Below the pieces are notes generated by a model. The model was not told the origin of the DNA. It made no database searches and saw only the letters and a list, made by a program, of their open reading frames with translations. The position numbers were made by a program, and so were the translations under genes. Below are positions 23,405 through 31,934 of a DNA stretch of 64,000 bases, one piece after another. This DNA comes from Nocardioides seonyuensis (lineage in GTDB: Bacteria; Actinomycetota; Actinomycetes; Propionibacteriales; Nocardioidaceae): positions 992,001 through 1,056,000 of the forward strand of contig NZ_CP038436.1 of the NCBI RefSeq assembly GCF_004683965.1, in the 5' to 3' direction. Every line of letters begins with the position of its first letter. The stretch's first letter is position 1.

Positions 23405-24245
23405 GGGCCGACACCCGCCTCTGGATCACGTCGAGGAGCACGATCACCGCGAGCGAGATCATCAGCAGGATCGTCGCGACCGAGGCGGCGGCCGCGACGT
23501 TGTCGTTCTCGATGCTGCTCAGGATCCGCACTGAGGTCACCTCGGTCTTGAAGGGAAGGTTGCCCGAGAGGAGCACCAGCGAGCCGTACTCGCTGACTCC
23601 CCGGGCGAAGGAGAGCGCCGCGCCCGCGGCGATGGCGGGAGCGAGGCTGGGCAGGATCACCCGCCGGAAGGTGGTGAGGCGGCTGGCGCCCAGGGACGCC
23701 GCTGCCTCCTCGACGTCCTGGTCGAGCTCCTCCAGCACGGGCTGCACCATGCGGACCACGAAGGGCAGCGTCACGAAGAGGAACGCCAGGAACACCGCCG
23801 AGCGCTGATTGGCGACGTTGACGCCGAGCGGGCTGTCGTTGCCGTAGAGGGAGAGGAGCACCAGCCCGGCGACGATCGTCGGCAGGGCGAACGGGATGTC
23901 GATCATGACCTCCAGCACCGACTTGCCCCAGAAGCGGTCGCGGACGAGCACCCAGGCGATGAGCGGGCCCATCACCACGTTGACGGCGGTGACGCCGAGC
24001 GCCGTGTAGACGGTGAGCTTGATGGCTGCGGCGGTCTGCGGATTGGTGATCGTCGACCAGAAGGCTCCCCAGCCGCCCTCGGCGGCGGTGACCACGACGG
24101 CGGCGAGCGGGATCAGGACCAGCAGGCTGAACCAGGTCATGGCGATGCCGAGCCCCAGGCCTGAGGACCGGGTCAGGGTCGAGCGCGGGCCCGACCGGCG
24201 AGGCGTGCTCGCCGGTCGGGCCTGCGAGATGTCGATCGAGGTCAT
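23397..24245 (-). CDS. cysT: Sulfate ABC importer permease CysT
   Basis: A 282-residue permease with six helices. The EAA loop reads LDQDVEEAAASLGASRLTTF, and ARGVSEYGSLVLLSGNLPFKTEV is the CysT/CysU signature. It partners CysW in the membrane and passes sulfate from the binding protein. The ATG at 24245 overlaps the stop of the binding-protein gene by four bases. Confidence 0.93.
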   Translation of the reverse strand: MTSIDISQARPASTPRRSGPRSTLTRSSGLGLGIAMTWFSLLVLIPLAAVVVTAAEGGWGAFWSTITNPQTAAAIKLTVYTALGVTAVNVVMGPLIAWVLVRDRFWGKSVLEVMIDIPFALPTIVAGLVLLSLYGNDSPLGVNVANQRSAVFLAFLFVTLPFVVRMVQPVLEELDQDVEEAAASLGASRLTTFRRVILPSLAPAIAAGAALSFARGVSEYGSLVLLSGNLPFKTEVTSVRILSSIENDNVAAAASVATILLMISLAVIVLLDVIQRRVSARD

Positions 24246-25270
24246 TCGAGGGAGTGCCCTGCGGCGACGATGGCCTTCATGACGAGGCCGTCCTCCTCGT
24301 CGAAGAACTTGTCGGAGACCTCGTCCCAGCCCCCGAAGTCGTTGTCGACCGTGAGCAGGGTGGGCACTGCCGGGAACGGGTCGGACGGGTCCTTGGCGCC
24401 CTGGACCGTGCCGCCGTAGTCGACGTCGTCACGAATGGGCCGGAAGCCGGTGAGCGCGAACTGACGCTGCCCCTCATCGCTCAGGACGAAGTCGAGCCAG
24501 GCCTGCGAGGGCTCCGAGGCGTCCTCGAGGATGGCGCCCGCGTTCTCGATCTTGAGCGTGGTCTCCGGGATGACGTACTCGAAGCCCTCGCCGTTCTGGG
24601 CGGCCAGGATGGCCTCGTTCTCGTAGGCCATCAGCACGTCACCTGTGCCGCCGAGGAAGGCGGTGGTGGCGTCGCGGCCGCTGCCCGGGAGCGAGACGAC
24701 GTTCTCGAAGAACTTGTCGGTGTAGTCGGTGGCCTCCTCCTCGGTGCCGCCGCCGCTGATCACCTGGCCGTAGGCCGCCAACGCGTTCCAGCGCGCGGCA
24801 CCTGAGGAGGCGGGGTTCGGGGTCACGATCTCCACCCCCGGCTTGATCAGGTCGTCCCAGGTCTCGATGTTCTTCGGGTTGCCGTCGCGGACACCGAAGA
24901 CCACCACCGAGGTCGACACGACGCCCTTGTTCTCGCCGGAGTCCCAGTCGTCGGCGACGAGACCGGCGTCCACCAGCCGAGTGACGTCGGTGGGCACCGA
25001 GAAGTGGACGTAGTCAGCCTCCAGGCCGGCCTCGACCGCACGGCTCTGGTCGCCCGAGGCGCCGTACGACGTCTCGAACGAGACGCCCTTGCCCTCGTCG
25101 GTCTTGTTGAACTCCGCGGCGATGTTCTTGTTGGCGGCCTCGGGCACGGCGAACCCGACGATCTTGATCGTCTCCGCGTCGGTGGAGGAGTCGGCGCCGG
25201 CCGAGCAGGCAGCGAGCGCCAGCAGGCCGGTGAGTGAGGCGGCCGTGGCCGCCCGCAGGCGAATCGTCAT
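24242..25270 (-). CDS. sbp: Sulfate-binding lipoprotein of the ABC importer
   Basis: A 342-residue extracytoplasmic receptor. Residues 1-22 form a lipoprotein signal peptide with lipobox LLALAAC; the Cys is followed by a Ser/Asp-rich linker. The mature domain has SYGASGDQSRAVEAGLEADYV, TPNPASSGAARWN and VLMAYENEA, characteristic of sulfate/thiosulfate binding proteins. It is the first gene of the sulfate operon, divergent from korA. GAAAGCGAG precedes the ATG as a modest ribosome site. Confidence 0.93.
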   Translation of the reverse strand: MTIRLRAATAASLTGLLALAACSAGADSSTDAETIKIVGFAVPEAANKNIAAEFNKTDEGKGVSFETSYGASGDQSRAVEAGLEADYVHFSVPTDVTRLVDAGLVADDWDSGENKGVVSTSVVVFGVRDGNPKNIETWDDLIKPGVEIVTPNPASSGAARWNALAAYGQVISGGGTEEEATDYTDKFFENVVSLPGSGRDATTAFLGGTGDVLMAYENEAILAAQNGEGFEYVIPETTLKIENAGAILEDASEPSQAWLDFVLSDEGQRQFALTGFRPIRDDVDYGGTVQGAKDPSDPFPAVPTLLTVDNDFGGWDEVSDKFFDEEDGLVMKAIVAAGHSLE

Positions 25271-25497
25271 TGCGGTCTCGCTTTCATCACCCCCCGGGCG
25301 GACCGAGGAGGTGTCGGGTTGATCTGAACAATGTCGCGTAACTTACATGACTTTGTAGAGATAGCGCACCATGGTCGGCGTGTCGTGGCTCACGTCGGCC
25401 GTCCAGAGGCCGAGGAGCCGCCTCCCCACGACGGGTCCGGGGCTATCGTGGAACCGCTGGGGGACCCACCCATGCGCACGAGAGGAAGCAGGCAGAG
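25271..25497. promoter_or_regulatory. Divergent control region between sulfate operon and korAB
   Basis: 227 bases with no gene. It contains a small perfect dyad GTAA-C-TTAC at 25338-25346 in an AT-richer patch (25320-25365) that is the likeliest place for promoters and a sulfur-responsive operator. I could not fit a known sulfur riboswitch fold to it. Confidence 0.3.
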
Positions 25498-27459
25498 GTG
25501 TCTCACACGACCGAGACCGGCACCGACCACCCGGTGCCGAGCAAGCAGGTCAAGCAGCTCGACCGGGTGATCATCCGGTTCGCCGGCGACTCCGGCGACG
25601 GCATGCAGCTGACCGGCGACCGCTTCACCCAGGAGTCGGCCGTCTTCGGCAACGACCTGGTGACGCTGCCCAACTTCCCCGCAGAGATCCGCGCTCCCCA
25701 GGGGACCCTGCCGGGGGTCTCGTCGTTCCAGGTGCACTTCGCCGACCACGACATCCTCACCGCCGGGGACGCCCCCGACGTGCTCGTGGCGATGAACCCC
25801 GCCGCCCTGCGCGCCAACCTCGGCGACCTGCCCAAGGGCGCGACGATCATCGTCGACACCCACGACTTCACCACGCGCAACCTCAGCAAGGCGGGCTACA
25901 CAGCCAACCCGCTCGAGGGCGACGAGCTCGACGAGTACGCCCTCCACCGCGTCGACCTGACCGGGATGACCGTCGAGGCCGTCAAGGAGTTCGGCCTCTC
26001 GCGCAAGGACGCCTCGCGGGCGAAGAACATGTTCGCGCTCGGTCTGCTCTCGTGGATGTACGGCCGTCCCACCGAGCCGACGACCGCGTTCCTGGAGAAG
26101 CGGTTCGCCAAGGTCCCCGCCATCCGCGACGCCAACATCACGGCCTTCAAGTCCGGCTGGAACTTCGGCGAGACGACCGAGACCTTCATCGTCCGCTACG
26201 AGGTCAAGGCGGCGCCCATGGCGTCGGGCACCTACCGCAACATCACCGGCAACCTGGCGCTGGCCTACGGCCTCATCGCCGGCGGCGTGCAGTCGGGCCT
26301 GCCGGTGTTCCTCGGCTCCTACCCGATCACCCCGGCCTCCGACATCCTCCACGAGCTCAGCAAGCACAAGTCCTTCGGTGTCACGACGTTCCAGGCCGAG
26401 GACGAGATCGCGGGGGTCGGCTCGGCGATCGGCGCCTCCTTCGCCGGCCACCTCGGCGTCACGACCACCTCGGGTCCGGGCATCGCGCTGAAGTCCGAGG
26501 CGATCGGTCTGGCCGTCATGACCGAGCTCCCGCTCATCGTCGTCGACGTGCAGCGCGGCGGCCCCTCCACCGGACTGCCCACCAAGACCGAGCAGGCCGA
26601 CCTGCTGCAGGCGATGTTCGGCCGCAACGGCGAGGCACCCCTGCCGATCATCGCCCCGCAGTCGCCGGGCGACTGCTTCGACGCGGCGGTCGAGGCCACC
26701 CGCATCGCGATCACCTACCGCACTCCGGTGATGCTCCTCTCCGACGGTTACCTCGCCAACGGATCGGAGCCCTGGCGGATCCCTGACGTCGCCGACCTGC
26801 CGAGCATCGACCCCGACTTCGCCACCGCGCCGAACCACGAGACCACCAACGCCAAGGGCGAGGCCGTGCAGGAGTTCTGGCCCTACACCCGCGACGAGGC
26901 GACCCTGGCCCGGGCGTGGGCGATCCCCGGGACTGCCGGGCTCGAGCACCGCATCGGCGGCCTCGAGAAGGCCGACGGTCACGGCAACATCTCCTACGAC
27001 CCCGCCAACCACGACTTCATGGTCCGCACGCGCGCGGCGAAGGTCGAGCGCATCGCCGACTCCCTGCCGCCTCTGGAGGTCGACGACCCCGGTGGCCAGG
27101 CACGCGTGCTGGTGCTCGGATGGGGTTCCACCTACGGCCCCATCGGAGCCGGCGTACGACGCGTGCGCAAGGCGGGCTACCACGTCGCCCAGGCGCACCT
27201 GCGCCACCTCAACCCGTTCCCGAAGGACCTCGGTGAGGTCCTCGCCCGCTACGACAGGGTGCTGGTCCCCGAGATGAACCTCGGCCAGCTCTCGATGCTG
27301 CTGCGCGCGAAGTTCCTGGTCGACGTCGTCGGCTACAACGAGGTCCGCGGCCTGCCCCTGAAGGCCGCCACCCTCGCCGGGGTCATCGGCGAGCTCGTCG
27401 CTGAGGCGGAGGGCATCACCGTCGACCTCAGCGCCAGCACCAAGGAGGACCACCAGTGA
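25498..27459 (+). CDS. korA: 2-oxoglutarate:ferredoxin oxidoreductase, alpha subunit
   Basis: The 653-residue fused gamma/alpha subunit of a 2-oxoacid:ferredoxin oxidoreductase. The N-terminal gamma domain has IIRFAGDSGDGMQLTGDRF. The alpha part begins about residue 240 with the pyrimidine-binding GSYPITPASDIL, then FQAEDEIAGVGSAIGASFAG and TTSGPGIALKSEA. With KorB it converts 2-oxoglutarate and CoA to succinyl-CoA, CO2 and reduced ferredoxin, as in mycobacteria. Specificity for 2-oxoglutarate is inferred from the family. GTG start with a GAGGAAG region upstream. It overlaps korB by four bases. No ferredoxin gene is adjacent. Confidence 0.92.
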   Translation: MSHTTETGTDHPVPSKQVKQLDRVIIRFAGDSGDGMQLTGDRFTQESAVFGNDLVTLPNFPAEIRAPQGTLPGVSSFQVHFADHDILTAGDAPDVLVAMNPAALRANLGDLPKGATIIVDTHDFTTRNLSKAGYTANPLEGDELDEYALHRVDLTGMTVEAVKEFGLSRKDASRAKNMFALGLLSWMYGRPTEPTTAFLEKRFAKVPAIRDANITAFKSGWNFGETTETFIVRYEVKAAPMASGTYRNITGNLALAYGLIAGGVQSGLPVFLGSYPITPASDILHELSKHKSFGVTTFQAEDEIAGVGSAIGASFAGHLGVTTTSGPGIALKSEAIGLAVMTELPLIVVDVQRGGPSTGLPTKTEQADLLQAMFGRNGEAPLPIIAPQSPGDCFDAAVEATRIAITYRTPVMLLSDGYLANGSEPWRIPDVADLPSIDPDFATAPNHETTNAKGEAVQEFWPYTRDEATLARAWAIPGTAGLEHRIGGLEKADGHGNISYDPANHDFMVRTRAAKVERIADSLPPLEVDDPGGQARVLVLGWGSTYGPIGAGVRRVRKAGYHVAQAHLRHLNPFPKDLGEVLARYDRVLVPEMNLGQLSMLLRAKFLVDVVGYNEVRGLPLKAATLAGVIGELVAEAEGITVDLSASTKEDHQ

Positions 27460-28565
27460 CGACCAGCGACCTCGGCATCCCCGGTCTGCGTTCCGGCACG
27501 GACGGCGTCCCGACGCTGGGCGAGGGCGAGCAGCCGCAGACCGGCAAGGACTTCACCTCCGACCAGGAGGTCCGCTGGTGCCCCGGGTGTGGCGACTACG
27601 CCGTGCTGAAGGCCGTGCAGTCCTTCCTGCCCGACCTGGGCCTCAAGCGCGAGAACATCGTCTTCGTCTCGGGTATCGGGTGCTCCTCGAGGTTCCCCTA
27701 CTACCTCGACACGTTCGGCATGCACTCGATCCACGGCCGCGCCCCCTCCATCGCCACCGGCATCGCGACGGCACGCGAGGACCTGTCGGTGTGGGTGGTA
27801 ACCGGAGACGGCGATGCGCTCTCCATCGGCGGCAACCACCTCATCCACGCGCTGCGCCGCAACGTCAACATGACGATCCTGCTGTTCAACAACCGGATCT
27901 ACGGCTTGACCAAGGGCCAGTACTCCCCCACCTCCGAGACCGGCAAGGTCACCAAGTCGACGCCCATGGGGTCACTCGACCACCCGTTCAACCCGGTGTC
28001 CCTGGCGCTGGGGGCCGAGGCGTCCTTCGTGGCCCGCACGATCGACTCGGACCGCGCCCACCTGACCTCGGTCCTCTCAGCGGCTGCCGCCCACCGCGGC
28101 ACCTCGCTCGTGGAGATCTACCAGAACTGCCCGATCTTCAACGACGGCGCCTTCGACGCGATCAAGTCGCCCGACACCAAGGCCGACGCGATCATCCCGC
28201 TGGTGCACGGAGCGCAGGTGCGGTTCGGACCGCACGGTGAGGACGGCCGCGGCACCAAGGTCCTGGTCCGCGACCAGGTAACCGGTGGCGTGCGTGCGGC
28301 CCTCGCGGCAGACGTTCCCGAGGACCAGGTCCTCGTGCACGACGCCCACAACCCCGACCCGTCGCTGGCGTTCGCGATCTCGCGGCTCACCGACTCCGGC
28401 TACCTCAACCAGTCGCCGATCGGGATCTTCCGCCAGGTCGAGCGCCCCACCTACGACGACCAGGCGCGAGCCCAGGTCGCCGAGGCGGCCGAGGGCCTGG
28501 ACGCCGACCGCGCCACCCGACTGGCAGCGCTGATCGGCGGCGGCGACACCTGGACGGTGGTCTGA
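27456..28565 (+). CDS. korB: 2-oxoglutarate:ferredoxin oxidoreductase, beta subunit
   Basis: The 369-residue thiamine-diphosphate-binding subunit. WCPGCGDYAVL and SGIGCSSRFPYYLDTFGMHSIHGR supply the Fe-S ligands, and GDGDALSIGGNHLIHALRRN is the Mg-ThDP motif. EIYQNCPIFNDGAF is a family mark. It is translated from a GTGA overlap with korA and completes the enzyme. The C-terminal 80 residues are an actinobacterial extension. Confidence 0.93.
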   Translation: MTTSDLGIPGLRSGTDGVPTLGEGEQPQTGKDFTSDQEVRWCPGCGDYAVLKAVQSFLPDLGLKRENIVFVSGIGCSSRFPYYLDTFGMHSIHGRAPSIATGIATAREDLSVWVVTGDGDALSIGGNHLIHALRRNVNMTILLFNNRIYGLTKGQYSPTSETGKVTKSTPMGSLDHPFNPVSLALGAEASFVARTIDSDRAHLTSVLSAAAAHRGTSLVEIYQNCPIFNDGAFDAIKSPDTKADAIIPLVHGAQVRFGPHGEDGRGTKVLVRDQVTGGVRAALAADVPEDQVLVHDAHNPDPSLAFAISRLTDSGYLNQSPIGIFRQVERPTYDDQARAQVAEAAEGLDADRATRLAALIGGGDTWTVV

Positions 28566-28581
28566 CCCCGGGAGAACTGGC

Positions 28582-29043
28582 TCAGCGGAAGGCGGCGGTC
28601 CAGCGCTTGCCGATGGTGGTGCCGTAGCCGTCGGACGCCTTGACGTAGACCCGCCACTTCCACCGGCCCTGACGAGGGGCGTAGATCCGGGTCTTGAACT
28701 TGCCGCTGTCGTTGGTCCGGAGCTTCTTGACGTTCTTCCACGAGCACTTCTTGCACTTCTTCTTCTGCAGCTTGACCTTGCCGTCCGCGTAGGGGACGTA
28801 GGTCTCGAGCCCGGTGAGCGGGTCGATGGCCGGCTGCCCGGTGAGCGGGTCCAGCACGGCCTGGGTGATGACTCCCTTGAGCTTGAAGGCGTTGAAGCCG
28901 ACACGGTTGTCGTTGGGGTCCTCCTCCTCGATGAGCCGCTTGGGCTCCGAGGCCGCCACTGCGGCGGTCGGCACGGTGGCCGCCACACCGAGGCCGAGGA
29001 CGGCCACCAGCAGCGCGGACAGGACGTTGCGGAACAACCGCAT
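28582..29043 (-). CDS. Secreted basic protein of unknown function
   Basis: A 153-residue exported protein. The signal peptide is MRLFRNVLSALLVAVLG to about residue 30 (AAVAAS). Next comes an acidic stretch (EEEDPNDN). The C-terminal 70 residues are beta-rich and strongly basic, with a CKKC motif in KLQKKKCKKC and repeated Lys/Arg-aromatic pattern (GRWKWRVYVKA). This resembles a small Ig-like or jelly-roll module, but no family is identified. The start at 29043 has GGGGGAG seven bases upstream. It is convergent with korB. Confidence 0.75.
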   Translation of the reverse strand: MRLFRNVLSALLVAVLGLGVAATVPTAAVAASEPKRLIEEEDPNDNRVGFNAFKLKGVITQAVLDPLTGQPAIDPLTGLETYVPYADGKVKLQKKKCKKCSWKNVKKLRTNDSGKFKTRIYAPRQGRWKWRVYVKASDGYGTTIGKRWTAAFR

Positions 29044-29134
29044 GAGACTCCCCCTAGAAGACTTCGACAACCCCGGGACCCGACGGGCGGGGCTACGTGC
29101 AGAGACCACGTCATAGTAGTTCAACCCCCACACC

Positions 29135-29140
29135 TATCCT
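29135..29140 (+). promoter_or_regulatory. -10 hexamer of leaderless rarD
   Basis: TATCCT lies seven bases before the GTG at 29148, with no ribosome site between. It decides the start. Confidence 0.45.
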
Positions 29141-29147
29141 GCTTTTC

Positions 29148-30077
29148 GTGCCAGCCCGCCCTCCCGTCGTCCTCGCGTCCGGTCGCGGGCTGCTCTACGG
29201 AACTCTCGCCTACGGCCTGTGGGGTGCCTTCCCCCTCTACTGGCCCCTGCTGGAGCCGGCCGGCGCGGTCGAGATCCTGGCGCACCGGATCGTCTGGTCG
29301 GCGATCACCATGGTCGCGATCGTGGCGCTGTGGCGTCGTACGCCGTCGTTGCGTGCGGTTGTCGCCGACCGGAGGGTGATGTGGCTGCTCGCGCTGGCGG
29401 CCGTGGTCATCTCGGTGAACTGGGCGGTCTACATCTGGGGGGTCAACAACGGCCGGGTCGTCGAGGCGTCGCTGGGCTACTTCATCAACCCGCTGGTCAC
29501 GGTGCTGATGGGAGTGTTCATCCTCGGTGAGCGCCTGCGACGCCTGCAGTGGGTCGCCATGGCGGTCGCCACGCTGGCCGTCGTGGTCCTGACCGTGGAC
29601 TACGGCCGACCTCCGTGGGTCGCACTCGTGCTCGCCTGCTCCTTCGGCACCTACGGGCTGGCCAAGAAGCAGGCCGGGGTCGGCGCCGTCGAGTCCCTGA
29701 CCGTGGAGACCCTCATGCTCGCCCCACTGGCGGGCGTCTACCTCGCGTGGCTGGCCGCGACCGGCAGCTCCCACTTCATCAGTGAGGGCCCCGGCCACGC
29801 CCTGCTCATCACCACCGCCGGCATCGTCACCGCGATCCCGCTGATGCTCTTCGGGGCAGCTGCCACCAGGGTCCCGATGGTGACGCTCGGGCTCCTCCAG
29901 TACCTCGCTCCGATCATCCAGTTCATCCTCGGAGTCGCCCTCTTCCGCGAGGACATGCCTGCCGGACGCTGGATCGGGTTCGCGCTGGTCTGGCTGGCGC
30001 TGGTCGTGTTCACCGTCGAGGCCCTCAACCATCGCCGTCGCCAGCTCCGGCTCGTGGCCGAGGCCTCTGCCTGCTGA
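29148..30077 (+). CDS. rarD: RarD-type EamA family transporter
   Basis: A 309-residue drug/metabolite transporter with ten predicted helices in two EamA repeats. The N-terminus GLLYGTLAYGLWGAFPLYWP and the segment VNWAVYIWGVNNGRVVEASLGYFINPL are the RarD signature (chloramphenicol-sensitivity protein family). It probably exports small metabolites across the inner membrane; the substrate is not known. GTG 29148 is favoured over the in-frame start 51 bases upstream by the leaderless -10. It ends 34 bases before the repeat array. Confidence 0.9.
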   Translation: MPARPPVVLASGRGLLYGTLAYGLWGAFPLYWPLLEPAGAVEILAHRIVWSAITMVAIVALWRRTPSLRAVVADRRVMWLLALAAVVISVNWAVYIWGVNNGRVVEASLGYFINPLVTVLMGVFILGERLRRLQWVAMAVATLAVVVLTVDYGRPPWVALVLACSFGTYGLAKKQAGVGAVESLTVETLMLAPLAGVYLAWLAATGSSHFISEGPGHALLITTAGIVTAIPLMLFGAAATRVPMVTLGLLQYLAPIIQFILGVALFREDMPAGRWIGFALVWLALVVFTVEALNHRRRQLRLVAEASAC

Positions 30078-30110
30078 TCGGGCACCGGGTGTGGTCCACC
30101 GCTGCGCCCG

Positions 30111-30280
30111 CCGGTCGAGGAAGGACGGAGTCCTGTCTCGAAACCACGCCCCACCTCGCTGGTTGAGGAAGGACGGAGTCCTGTCTCGAAACCACCCGCG
30201 GCCGTCTCGAAGGGTCCTGTCTCGAAACCACGCCCCGCTCGCTGGCTGAGGAAGGACGGAGTCCTGTCTCGAAACCCCTG
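30111..30280. repeat. Cluster of GGTTGAGGA...GTCTCGAAACC repeats, copy A
   Basis: Three full units of about 35 bases (near 30112-30147, 30160-30195 and 30244-30278) and one deleted unit (30203-30230) in the same orientation. Each begins GGTTGAGGA (with C variants), contains AGGAC-GGA-GTCCT, which can form a small hairpin, and ends GTCTCGAAACC. Spacing between units is irregular. The last unit directly precedes the DUF222-HNH gene. Confidence 0.85.
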
Positions 30281-30336
30281 TGGAATGGCGCTTTCCTCGA
30301 CCGCCGACTGTCGGTGGTCCCCTGTTGGATTGAGTC

Positions 30337-31818
30337 ATGCCCACCACCACCGCCACCACCATGACGCAGCCGGGTTCGGCCGCTGCATTGCTGGCGGCGG
30401 TGAAGGAACGACGAGCGATCGAGAACAGGGCCGCCGCGGATGTCCTGACCCTGGCTGCGGAGTGGGCTGACCTGCACCCACCGGAGTCGATCCACCACGC
30501 CGCCGGGTTCTCGATCCCGGGCTGTGAACACGAAGAACCCCTCGCCGGCCCGGGCACACCGCTGGTGGCGGAGTTCTGCTGCGCCGAGCTCGGCGCCGTC
30601 CTGGGCGTCTCCACCACCGCGGCGAAGAGACTGATCGGCAACGCCCTCGAACTCAGGCATCGCCTCCCCAGACTCTGGAAGGCCGTCCAGTCCGGACGGG
30701 TCCCGGCGTGGCGTGCCCGGCTGGTGGCCGAGGCCACCGCCCACGCCTCCCCCGCCCTGACCCTCGAGGCCGCCGGGTGGATCGACGCCCAGGTCGCCGC
30801 CGTGGCCGGCAAGGTCGGCGCCGCGCAGCTCGACCGGCTGGTCACCGAGGCCATCACCCGGTTCCAGCTCGACACCACCGACCCCGACGACGAGAGGTCA
30901 CCGCGCGAGACCCGGCACGTCACCATCGAGAAGGACATCGTCTCCCGGTGCGGCACCATCTCGGTCAACGCCTCCCTCGACCTGATCGATGCCCTCGACC
31001 TCGATCACACCCTCACCCACCACGCCGCCGCGTTGAAGGCGCTCGGGTCCACCGAGTCGTTGGATGCCCGCCGCGCCCTCGCCCTCGGCCACCTCGCCCG
31101 CACCCAGACCAGCCTCGACCTCGCCGGCCTCCTCGGCCACGAGTCCTCAGCGGCTGACGACGGCCAGCCACCTTCGGTGGTTGAGGAGGGCCGCCAGGCC
31201 CGTCACGAAACCCCGACAACCCCCACCCCGCGGCTCCCCGCGGCCCGTCAGCTCGTCCTCCACATCCACCTCACCGCTGCCGCGGTCGGTGACGGTGGGA
31301 TCTCCTTCGACCACCTCGGCCGCATGGAGGAAGGTATGCGTCTCCTCCTGCTCGATCAGGTCAAGACCTGGTGCGGTAACTCCCACACCAAGGTGGTCCT
31401 CAAGCCAGTCATCGACCTCAACCAGCCGTTGCGAGCCAACGGCTACGCGATCCCCGACCGGATCCGCGAGCACGTCGCCCTGCGGGACCGGACCTGCGTG
31501 TTCCCGCATTGCACACGACCCGCGCGGCGCTGCCAGGTCGACCACATCGAGCCCTACGACCACGACGCCCAAGCAGAAGGCAGACCCCAACCCGGGCCAA
31601 CCGAGACAGCGAACCTCGCCGCGTTGTGCACCTTCCACCACCGACTCAAGACCCACACCGGCTGGCGCTACACCATGGTCGAGCCGGGAATCTTCGAGTG
31701 GACCAGCCCTCACGGCCACCGCTACCTCCGCGACCACGACGGCACGACCGCGCTCGCCGAGTCTGGTTTCGAGACAGGACTCCGTCCTTCCTCAACCACC
31801 GACGACCTACGACATTGA
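30337..31818 (+). CDS. DUF222 and HNH endonuclease domain protein (13E12 family), copy A
   Basis: A 493-residue protein. Residues 1-270 form the helical DUF222 domain (HPPESIHHAAGF, GVSTTAAKRLIGNALELRHRLP, AASPALTLE-type helices). The C-terminal HNH nuclease has RDRTCVFPHCTRPARRCQVD, then HIEPYDHD and ALCTFHHRLKTHTGWRY, giving two Cys pairs and the HNH histidines. A linker near 278-300 (SVVEEGRQARHETP) and the last 18 residues (SGFETGLRPSS) are encoded by copies of the surrounding repeat. About nine in ten residues match copy B by eye. The function of the family is unknown; a selfish, homing-like role is often suspected. ATG 30337 is in the same context in both copies. Confidence 0.88.
   Translation: MPTTTATTMTQPGSAAALLAAVKERRAIENRAAADVLTLAAEWADLHPPESIHHAAGFSIPGCEHEEPLAGPGTPLVAEFCCAELGAVLGVSTTAAKRLIGNALELRHRLPRLWKAVQSGRVPAWRARLVAEATAHASPALTLEAAGWIDAQVAAVAGKVGAAQLDRLVTEAITRFQLDTTDPDDERSPRETRHVTIEKDIVSRCGTISVNASLDLIDALDLDHTLTHHAAALKALGSTESLDARRALALGHLARTQTSLDLAGLLGHESSAADDGQPPSVVEEGRQARHETPTTPTPRLPAARQLVLHIHLTAAAVGDGGISFDHLGRMEEGMRLLLLDQVKTWCGNSHTKVVLKPVIDLNQPLRANGYAIPDRIREHVALRDRTCVFPHCTRPARRCQVDHIEPYDHDAQAEGRPQPGPTETANLAALCTFHHRLKTHTGWRYTMVEPGIFEWTSPHGHRYLRDHDGTTALAESGFETGLRPSSTTDDLRH
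31178..31212 (+). repeat. Repeat unit inside DUF222-HNH copy A linker
   Basis: The unit starts TGGTTGAGGAGGG and ends CGTCACGAAACC, so it has the same ends as the external repeats with a different middle. It is read in frame as VVEEGRQARHETP. Confidence 0.7.
31765..31800 (-). repeat. Inverted repeat unit forming the 3' end of copy A gene
   Basis: It begins GGTTTCGAGACAGGACTCC and ends CTTCCTCAACC, the reverse complement of the upstream units. It is read in frame as GFETGLRPSSTT, the C-terminal tail of the HNH protein. Together with the unit at 30244-30278 it brackets the gene with inverted repeats. Confidence 0.85.
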
Positions 31819-31830
31819 CCCCGCCCCACA

Positions 31831-31855
31831 CCCCGCCGACGATCCTGCGGCGGGG
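31831..31855. terminator. Hairpin after DUF222-HNH copy A
   Basis: CCCCGCCG (31831-31838) pairs with CGGCGGGG (31848-31855) over a 9-base loop, 13 bases after the stop codon. A homologous hairpin follows copy B. Confidence 0.6.
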
Positions 31856-31934
31856 ATACAGGCATGTCGGGACCCTGGCTCCCGGCCGCCGGCGCACGTC
31901 CCCGCTTTGCCGAGGACGTGCGACTACACCGACG

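Larger units (their letters stand above)
30238..31855 (+). mobile_element. 13E12-type repeat element, copy A
   Basis: A segment of about 1.6 kb that recurs at 61164-62826 in the same orientation, 30.9 kb away. Both copies start in CTCGCTGG plus a repeat unit. They share the leader up to the ATG, carry the DUF222-HNH gene whose 3' end is an inverted copy of the same repeat unit, and continue past the stop into a homologous terminator hairpin. This matches the REP13E12 family known from Mycobacterium tuberculosis. There is no transposase and no obvious target-site duplication. Confidence 0.7.

Noticed and set aside
25271..25497. SAM-type riboswitch upstream of the sulfate operon
   Set aside because: The leader has no arrangement of stems matching a known SAM riboswitch class that I could draw; only a small dyad is visible.
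25390..27453. 687-codon minus-strand frame opposite korA
   Set aside because: Its composition (Val, Asp, Gly, Arg, His-rich, no motifs) is that of a third-position GC shadow, and korA is unmistakable on the other strand.
30111..30280. CRISPR array at the repeat cluster
   Set aside because: Units are few and diverged, spacing is irregular, one unit is truncated, inverted copies occur inside genes, and no cas genes are present.
30238..31855. A prophage or integrative element at the 13E12 copies
   Set aside because: No integrase, recombinase, capsid or tRNA-end duplication is present at either copy. Only the DUF222-HNH gene and repeats are there.
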